Assembly: GCA_025457745.1 (NCBI GenBank)
Contig: JALOTT010000008.1
Coordinates: 1-37,183 of the forward strand
Source: Verrucomicrobiota bacterium
GTDB taxonomy: Bacteria; Verrucomicrobiota; Verrucomicrobiia; Limisphaerales; JADLHS01
Reading direction: 5' to 3'
Length of the DNA: 37,183 nt
The notes below the pieces were generated by a model that ran no database searches, was not told where the DNA came from, and saw only the letters and a program-made list of their open reading frames with translations. Each line of letters opens with the position of its first letter. Positions within the stretch are counted from its first letter, which is position 1. Positions 27,950 to 34,414 of this stretch are shown here, piece by piece. A program made the position numbers and the translations under genes.

Positions 27950-30900
27950 ATGAAAACGAAAATCTACCTGGGAATGTTGGCCGTGGCCGGCTTGGTGATC
28001 CCGCTTTGCGGGACGGCGCAGATCACGGTGGACAACGCCCTCACCAACGGACTTTTCGAGCCGCACGGCGTGGCCGTGGAGAGCGATACCGCCATCTACA
28101 TCTCCGACAGCGCCCATCATCGCATCGTGCGCTTCGAGCCGAATACCGGGGTTTCCTCCACCATCGCCGGGCTCTTTGGCGACAGCGGCGGCGAAGATGG
28201 CCCGCCCTATCTCGCGCGCTTCAATTCGCCCCAAGGCTTGCTGCTCGCCACGGTGGGCGGCACGGCGGGGGTCATTGTTGCGGACACCGGCAATCATCGA
28301 ATCCGATTCATCAATCTGGCCAACGGTAACGTCAGCACGCTGGCGGGCACCGGTAGCACCGGCAGTTCGGACGCCGGCGTCGGGACCAGCGCGAAGTTCC
28401 GCTTTCCCATCGGCCTGGCCTTGGACAGCGCGGGCATCCTCTACGTCGCGGACTCGAAAAACAACGCCATCCGGCAGATTGATCTGAACGATCCGAATTA
28501 TCCGGTGACCACGCTGGTGGTTTCCGGCACGACTTTCCGTGAGCCCAACGCGGTGGCCGTCGGGGCGACCGATCAGCTCTGGGTGGCCGACACGCGTAAT
28601 CACGCCGTCAAACTCGTCACGCGCACCAGCGCCACCACCGCGACGCTCACCACGGTGATGGGCAGCAACGATCAGAATGTTTCCGGCACGGCGGACAATA
28701 TCTTTGGCCCCAGCGCCCGCTTCAATAATCCCCGTGGTTTGCTCTGGCTCGGCGGGGCCGGCCTCGTCATCAGCGATACGGCCAACCATACGATTCGTCT
28801 GGCGACCAATAATCCGGTTTTCGGCGTGACCAACTATGCCGTCCGCACGTTGGCCGGCATTCCCGGTCAGTCCGGCTACGTCAACGGCGCGGCTCTGGCC
28901 GCGAAATTCAGCGGCCCCCACGGGCTGGCCCGCGACACCCTCGGCAACGGTTTTCTGGTCGCGGACACCGCCAACAGTGTCATCCGCCGCATCCAGACCG
29001 GCCCGGTGCAGCCCCCCGTGGCCGCGCCGCAAATCGGCTGGGTGGACTTCCCTCCGCCGCTCTTCCGGTCGGTCCTTCGCACCGATCAGCCCTTCGTGTT
29101 CAACAACGACGTGATTGTCGCGATCTTGCCGGAGCAGGCCACGGAAACCTTCTTCACTTTCGGACCGACTCCGCCCAGCCCGGTCGAAGACACCATTCCT
29201 TCACCGAGTCGCGGCAACGGCGCGTCGCCGCCGGCGTACCGTGACGGCTTGTTTGAGTATGAAGTCGCGCCCTCCATCATTTCGGCGGCACCGGACGTAA
29301 CCGTCAAGGCCATCAGCACGCAGGATGGCCGCATCAGCAGCCCTGTCGTTCAGGCGCGTTTCCAGTTTAAGGTCGCCAATCCCATCGTCAGTGGCAACAA
29401 CGCGGCGTCCTTTACGGTGGATGATGCCACCGCCAATGCGACTTTGTGGTACACCACCGACGGCGTGACGGATCCGACCCCCAATGGCGCAAACTGCGTT
29501 GGCCCCCTCACGGCGCCCGTTCTCCTCAACCTGAACGGCACCAGCGATGTGACGTTCAAAGTCCGCGCTTTCCGCCACAACTACAAGGACAGCGATATGG
29601 TCACGCGGGTTTTCTCAACGTCGAATTTCATACCGACGCGCATCACCTTTGGCCTGACCAGCGGCGAGCCGAGCAGCAGGTTCCTCGCGCGCCCGGGGCA
29701 GTATTTCTACGCGCCGGTCACCCTCCAGTTGCAGCCCGAGGGTGATACCATGTACAGCTTGCAGTTTAACACCACCGTTACGAACGGACTAAACAATCCG
29801 AATACCGGTTTCCGCCCCCCCGCCATCCAGAACGGTGAGGGCATTGACTTTTTCTCCATGCTGATGTCCAAGACTGCATTGGACAAAGCCGACCACAGAC
29901 CCCCCAATGCCGGCAACGAACCGTATCTGACGATCCGGCCGTTCCTGATGACGGACATAACCAATCAGGTCGGATATTCCCTGTTCGTGAATACCAACAA
30001 CAATCTCCTGGGCGTGGGGTGGTTGTTCCGGTCCGGATACAAATACAGCGTCACAACCACGAATGGAATCTACTTGTTGGATTTCGACACCGCGCAACAT
30101 GATTTGATCAGTTATTCCATTCCCCACGACACCTTGTTCGACAAGAAAAACGGAATTGTTGTGGTCGGGGCTTATTCGTTCCAGGTTCCAAACAACGCTT
30201 CCATTGGAGATAAATACTTCATCCAGTTGGGTAGCCCATCGGGAACCCGCGACGGGGTTGGAGCGCCCGGCGCGGATGTTTATATTCAGCCACCCGCAAC
30301 CAACCAGGCGGTCACGGTCGGCACGCCAGTCTATCTCGTTGGGGATGTGGCGCCGTTCCACTGGCTCAACGCGGGTGATTTCGGCGAAGGCATATTGGAC
30401 AACGCCGATGTCATGCAGGTGTTTCAATCGGCCATCTTGGGAGACAACATGCCGCCGGTGAATTCCGACCTGTTTCTGGCGATGGATTCAGCCGGCCGGC
30501 TCGGGGATTGGGACCCGGTCCATCAGTACTACACCGAAGGGTTTTTCTATGATCCCATTACCATCACGAATGGCAGCGAAACGACTATCAATCAAGTTGC
30601 CTTCGGCGACGGTGATTTGGACGTGAAAGACGTCTTTGTCACCTTCCGCCGCTCCTTGGATCCCAGCCTGAAATGGTTCCTGCGCTACTGGACCAACAAC
30701 CAATTTGTGGCGGTGGAGACGCCAAATCTGGCGTTCAACAGCAATACTCCGAGCATGCTGTCGCTGGCCAAGAGCGATTCCAAACCCATCTCCAAAGCGT
30801 CCAGCGGGGCGGCCACCTATCAAGATTCGTCCGTTTTATTCGCGGCAGGAGATGCCGTGGTTTTGGCTGGCCAGACCATTCAAATTCCGATCACCGCGAA

Positions 30901-31633
30901 CATTTTCGGCGAATACCCGCTGCGGGTGCTGGGTTTGAACCTCACCGTGAGACCATTGGACGGATCTCCGGACCTGACAGTACCCGTTCAATTCACTCCG
31001 ACTCCCGCCTTGGGGCAACCCACCATTCCGGCTTCAAAAAGTGCCGCCAATTATTCCGCTGCGTGGCTCAACAGCGCCATTGCTGGCCTGTGCGGCAACG
31101 CGAACGTCGGCACGTTGTCAGTCACGCTCCCGGCCAATTGCCCGGCCAACGCCGCCTACGCCATCCACTTCGACCACGCGTCCGGTTCGCCCAACGGCTT
31201 GGCCGCATTACCCAAACATGTTTTGACCGGCTTGATCACTCTTTCCGATCGCTCCGCCTCTTCGGCCAACGACGGCATCCCGGATTCATGGCGGTTGCGC
31301 TACTTCGGCACCATCCACAACCTTCTTTCCGCCGCTACCGCCGACGCGGACGGCGACGGCGCCAACAACTGGCACGAATACAAAGCCGACACCGATCCGA
31401 ACGACGCGGCCTCAGTATTGCGCCTGCGTTCCAGCCGCGGCCAGGCCAAGGACTTCGTCATCCGCTGGCCGACCATTGCCAACAAGCGCTACGTTGTGGA
31501 GCGCGCCCCGACCCTTTACGGCCCGGTTTGGACCCCTGTCCTCACCAACTCTGGCACCGGCTTCGACATCGAATGTCACGATCCGAATCCCGGCGCGGCC
31601 AGCGGCTTCTACCGCGTGCGCCTGGCGCAATGA
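27950..31633 (+). CDS. Giant secreted NHL-repeat protein, paralog of the previous gene
   Basis: MKTKIYLGMLAVAGLVIPLCGTAQ signal; NHL units (GVIVADTGNHRIRFINLANGNVSTLAGTGSTG); GDFGEGILDNADVMQVF; DADGDGANNWHEYKADTDPNDAAS; C-terminus SGFYRVRLAQ. Confidence 0.87.
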   Translation: MKTKIYLGMLAVAGLVIPLCGTAQITVDNALTNGLFEPHGVAVESDTAIYISDSAHHRIVRFEPNTGVSSTIAGLFGDSGGEDGPPYLARFNSPQGLLLATVGGTAGVIVADTGNHRIRFINLANGNVSTLAGTGSTGSSDAGVGTSAKFRFPIGLALDSAGILYVADSKNNAIRQIDLNDPNYPVTTLVVSGTTFREPNAVAVGATDQLWVADTRNHAVKLVTRTSATTATLTTVMGSNDQNVSGTADNIFGPSARFNNPRGLLWLGGAGLVISDTANHTIRLATNNPVFGVTNYAVRTLAGIPGQSGYVNGAALAAKFSGPHGLARDTLGNGFLVADTANSVIRRIQTGPVQPPVAAPQIGWVDFPPPLFRSVLRTDQPFVFNNDVIVAILPEQATETFFTFGPTPPSPVEDTIPSPSRGNGASPPAYRDGLFEYEVAPSIISAAPDVTVKAISTQDGRISSPVVQARFQFKVANPIVSGNNAASFTVDDATANATLWYTTDGVTDPTPNGANCVGPLTAPVLLNLNGTSDVTFKVRAFRHNYKDSDMVTRVFSTSNFIPTRITFGLTSGEPSSRFLARPGQYFYAPVTLQLQPEGDTMYSLQFNTTVTNGLNNPNTGFRPPAIQNGEGIDFFSMLMSKTALDKADHRPPNAGNEPYLTIRPFLMTDITNQVGYSLFVNTNNNLLGVGWLFRSGYKYSVTTTNGIYLLDFDTAQHDLISYSIPHDTLFDKKNGIVVVGAYSFQVPNNASIGDKYFIQLGSPSGTRDGVGAPGADVYIQPPATNQAVTVGTPVYLVGDVAPFHWLNAGDFGEGILDNADVMQVFQSAILGDNMPPVNSDLFLAMDSAGRLGDWDPVHQYYTEGFFYDPITITNGSETTINQVAFGDGDLDVKDVFVTFRRSLDPSLKWFLRYWTNNQFVAVETPNLAFNSNTPSMLSLAKSDSKPISKASSGAATYQDSSVLFAAGDAVVLAGQTIQIPITANIFGEYPLRVLGLNLTVRPLDGSPDLTVPVQFTPTPALGQPTIPASKSAANYSAAWLNSAIAGLCGNANVGTLSVTLPANCPANAAYAIHFDHASGSPNGLAALPKHVLTGLITLSDRSASSANDGIPDSWRLRYFGTIHNLLSAATADADGDGANNWHEYKADTDPNDAASVLRLRSSRGQAKDFVIRWPTIANKRYVVERAPTLYGPVWTPVLTNSGTGFDIECHDPNPGAASGFYRVRLAQ

Positions 31634-31687
31634 CGCCACAAGCCCCGTAGCCGCAATCGTGAGATTGCGGACCTTTCAACGCCACGG

Positions 31688-31714
31688 ACCCCGACATCCA
31701 ATGTCGGGGTTTTT
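31688..31714 (+). terminator. Rho-independent terminator
   Basis: accccgacat-cca-atgtcggggt: perfect 10-bp stem, 3-nt loop, followed by tttt; about 55 bp after the NHL gene stop. Confidence 0.85.
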
Positions 31715-31723
31715 CTTTACCTT

Positions 31724-31796
31724 GGTAGGGCGCGTCACTCCGTGCGCGCCGTGGTTGCTTAAGACGAACGGCGCGCACGGAGTGACGCGCCCTACC
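31724..31796. repeat. 73-bp palindromic element, 27-bp perfect arms
   Basis: ggtagggcgcgtcactccgtgcgcgcc (31724-31750) / ggcgcgcacggagtgacgcgccctacc (31770-31796). Confidence 0.95.
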
Positions 31797-31832
31797 CATG
31801 TGCCGATTTCCACCGATAATTGGTCCAACCTC

Positions 31833-31867
31833 GATGTTGGGAGTTGAATGTTGAATGTTCGATGTTT
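31833..31867. repeat. 7-bp-period degenerate tandem repeat (gatgttg ggagttg aatgttg aatgttc gatgttt)
   Basis: Direct reading; five consecutive 7-mers. Confidence 0.75.
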
Positions 31868-31885
31868 TGTCCATTCCCTTTTCCC

Positions 31886-31970
31886 GGTAGGGCGGGCAGT
31901 CCCCTGCCCGCCGCGCCTTCGCAATGCGGTCAACCTCACGAACGGCGCGCACGGAGTGACGCGCCCTACC
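31886..31970. repeat. 85-bp composite palindromic element
   Basis: Left part ggtagggcgggcagtcccctgcccgccgcg matches the pil leader repeat; right part ggcgcgcacggagtgacgcgccctacc matches the right arm of the 31724 element. Confidence 0.85.
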
Positions 31971-32139
31971 CTGCGGCTTCCGCCACGCGCCCGAGGATTT
32001 GGCCGCGTGAAAACATCTCTGAAACCAAGCGCGGGGGGTCGCCGAAGCGGAATAAATTCCGCGCTCCTTGGGTTGCGGCACCCGCCACGCTGCGCCTGGG
32101 CGTTGAATTCCGACGGCGAGGTTCCGGTTTAGCGGCAAT

Positions 32140-32349
32140 TCAAAGTTTCGTCCGAATTCCGCACGCCCGCACGAGGCACCAGCCACGCACCGCTTCGAAC
32201 ATGGCAAACAATCCGAACGCGACCAGCGCGAGGCACCACCAGAGCGTGTGGTCCGCCAGGATGATTCCGGCGATGAGCGAAATTCCGCCGAGAACCCCGC
32301 GCACCAGCCGTCCGCGAAAATCAATGTTCCGATTCCAGAATTGTCTCAT
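32140..32349 (-). CDS. DUF2892 / YgaP-like small membrane protein
   Basis: MRQFWNRNIDFRGRLVRGVLGGISLIAGIILADHTLWWCLALVAFGLFAMFEAVRGWCLVRACGIRTKL: two TM segments, N(I)DxxxRxxRGxLG pattern. Confidence 0.75.
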   Translation of the reverse strand: MRQFWNRNIDFRGRLVRGVLGGISLIAGIILADHTLWWCLALVAFGLFAMFEAVRGWCLVRACGIRTKL

Positions 32350-32503
32350 GGAAGACCATTACCACATTACGCGCTCGAAACCAACATTCCGCGCGCAACA
32401 AAGCTCCCCGGACACAAACCGGCTGTTTGGGCACACCAACTGCTGAAATCACGGCCATGCCGGAGAAAGCGAGCCGCGTCAAATTTCCCGTGGCGATCAA
32501 GGC

Positions 32504-32725
32504 ATGAACTTGCTCGATGCAAATTTTCTTTTCGCCTCCCTGTTCTGGGGGTCGGTGGGCGTTGGCTGCTGGATTTACGGCAAGAAACAGCGGGAGCTGA
32601 TGCCCATGCTCGGCGGCGTGGCGATGATTGGGGTGTCCTGCCTGGTCAGCAGTTGGCTGCTGATGACACTCCTGTGCATCGCGCTGATGGGCGCGGTCTA
32701 TCTGCTGGTGAAACGGGGCGGCTGA
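32504..32725 (+). CDS. Small hypothetical membrane protein
   Basis: MNLLDANFLFASLFWGSVGVGCWIYGKKQRELMPMLGGVAMIGVSCLVSSWLLMTLLCIALMGAVYLLVKRGG. Confidence 0.7.
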   Translation: MNLLDANFLFASLFWGSVGVGCWIYGKKQRELMPMLGGVAMIGVSCLVSSWLLMTLLCIALMGAVYLLVKRGG

Positions 32726-33080
32726 ACGAACCAACCCAATCTCCACAGCGCCGGTCATTCGCGCTGAAGGCGCCGGCCACTTTTTGAGAGGGATGCGGCG
32801 CGGCGGGAAACCTTCGGATTTGCCGGTCTTTCATTCCGCTAAAGCGGGGTGTGAATGAAAGCGAGCGTGCGACCGTACAAAAATGGAGATGCGGCCCTCG
32901 AAGACCCGCCGGATGGGTAGCAGGTCAGTTTCAATTTTCGGCGAGCGTCCTCGGGAGCCGGCTCGCCCGCCGTGCGCGCGCACCGTCATGGCTCGTCAGC
33001 AGCCTCGCCCCATCAAACCGGCCCCTACGTCGGACGGTGAAAGTTGACATTTTGTTTTCTTGTGCAATAGATTAGCGATT

Positions 33081-33554
33081 ATGTCCACGATTACCAAAGC
33101 GCTCGTCATGGAACACGCGGTCTTCTGCGCGGTGTTCGATCAAATTGAACGCGTCTGCCCAAGGATGGGGACGGCGCAGGAAGTGAAATTGCTGGCCGCC
33201 GTGGTGGAGGGCCTGTTGAACGGCCACGCCGAGACGGAAAAGAACTTGGCGTATTCGGCTTTGGACCATGTTTTGAAAGATGACGACCGGTTGAACCGCC
33301 TGCACCAGGATCATCACGAGATTGATGAACACTTCCATTGTGTTCAGCGGGTAAATGACCCGGCGGAAGCGCAACGCCTGCTCCGGAAAGCATTGGCGGC
33401 CACGCGCGAACACTTCCGGCGCGAGGAGCAAATCGTCTTTCCGTTTTTGGAGCGGGTGCTTCAGGCTGAAACATTGGCGGCGTTGGGAGAAACGTGGATG
33501 AGCAGCTACCTGGCTTCGGCGAAAAGGGAAACGCCGGCGACTATTGCCGGTTAG
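33081..33554 (+). CDS. Hemerythrin (HHE) domain-containing protein
   Basis: EHAVFCAVFDQIE, NGHAETEKNLAYSAL, HQDHHEIDEHF, REHFRREEQIVFPFLERVL: hemerythrin-like metal ligand spacing; ATG at 33081. Confidence 0.85.
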   Translation: MSTITKALVMEHAVFCAVFDQIERVCPRMGTAQEVKLLAAVVEGLLNGHAETEKNLAYSALDHVLKDDDRLNRLHQDHHEIDEHFHCVQRVNDPAEAQRLLRKALAATREHFRREEQIVFPFLERVLQAETLAALGETWMSSYLASAKRETPATIAG

Positions 33555-33633
33555 TTTTCCGACCGGACGCTCCGGTCATGCCCCGTTGGCGCTTTTGGTG
33601 TCGGGTTAAATCCGCGGTACTCAAATCCTGGTC

Positions 33634-33732
33634 AACATCCCTTTCTTGCGCGCCCTTGCCGCTGGAGAGTAACTTCCCGGCATGACGCACGCGGACTTTG
33701 TCCACCTTCACCTGCACAGCGAGTACTCGTTG
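33634..33732 (+). repeat. 99-bp exact direct repeat, copy A (dnaE leader and first 17 codons)
   Basis: Identical by inspection to 34316-34414. Confidence 0.95.
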
Positions 33733-33761
33733 GTGTGGTGGAGTTTAATTAGTCCCTGAAC

Positions 33762-33980
33762 ATGCAAGCCACACTGCCATTAGACCGGATGACCCGGGAG
33801 GAAAAGCTCGCCGTGATGGAAGAGTTGTGGGCGGACCTTAGTCGCGACGAAGCACAGGTCGAATCGCCCGTGTGGCACGGTGATGTGCTGCGCGAAAGAG
33901 CCGAGGCCGTGAAATCCGGCAAGGAAACTTTCATGGACTGGGACACTGCCAAGAAACAGCTTCGCGACCAGCGGACATGA
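33762..33980 (+). CDS. Putative addiction-module antitoxin (TIGR02574-like)
   Basis: MTREEKLAVMEELWADLSRDEAQVESPVWHGDVLRERAEAVKSGKETFMDWDTAKKQLRDQ; stop overlaps the toxin start. Confidence 0.85.
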   Translation: MQATLPLDRMTREEKLAVMEELWADLSRDEAQVESPVWHGDVLRERAEAVKSGKETFMDWDTAKKQLRDQRT

Positions 33981-34276
33981 AGGCGGCGATTCTGCCTTCG
34001 GCGCGCGATGATCTCGCTGAAGGCTTCAGCTTTTACGAACGGCAACGGGAAGGTTTGGGAAGCTATTTTCTGGAGTCTCTTTTCTCGGACATTGATTCCC
34101 TCCGGCTCTATGCGGGAATTCATTTGAAGATGTTCGGTTATCACCGCCTCCTCTCCAAACGCTTCCCGTACGCGATCTACTACGATGAGGTGGAGCGAAC
34201 GACTCGCGTTTGGGCGGTGCTGGATTGCCGCCAAGACCCGCAATCCATCCGCCGCCGACTGGCCGGGTTGCGTTGA
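33977..34276 (+). CDS. Type II toxin, RelE/ParE family
   Basis: MKAAILPSARDDLAEGFSFYERQREGLGSYFLESLFSDIDSLR...RFPYAIYYDEVERTTRVWAVLDCRQDP; ATGA overlap with the antitoxin. Confidence 0.88.
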   Translation: MKAAILPSARDDLAEGFSFYERQREGLGSYFLESLFSDIDSLRLYAGIHLKMFGYHRLLSKRFPYAIYYDEVERTTRVWAVLDCRQDPQSIRRRLAGLR

Positions 34277-34315
34277 GGCGGTGAAATTTGGCAACCCCGT
34301 CTCTTCGCTCGTTTG

Positions 34316-34414
34316 AACATCCCTTTCTTGCGCGCCCTTGCCGCTGGAGAGTAACTTCCCGGCATGACGCACGCGGACTTTGTCCACCTTCACCTGCACA
34401 GCGAGTACTCGTTG
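34316..34414 (+). repeat. 99-bp exact direct repeat, copy B
   Basis: See 33634-33732. Confidence 0.95.

Noticed and set aside
32851-33075. 74-aa plus-strand ORF upstream of the hemerythrin gene
   Set aside because: Lies over decayed repeat sequence (gctcgcccgccgtgcgcgcgcaccgtc); no convincing start context or domain.
33561-33577. gaccgga-cgc-tccggtc hairpin after the hemerythrin gene as a terminator
   Set aside because: Only 7-bp stem and no T-tract downstream; too weak to call.
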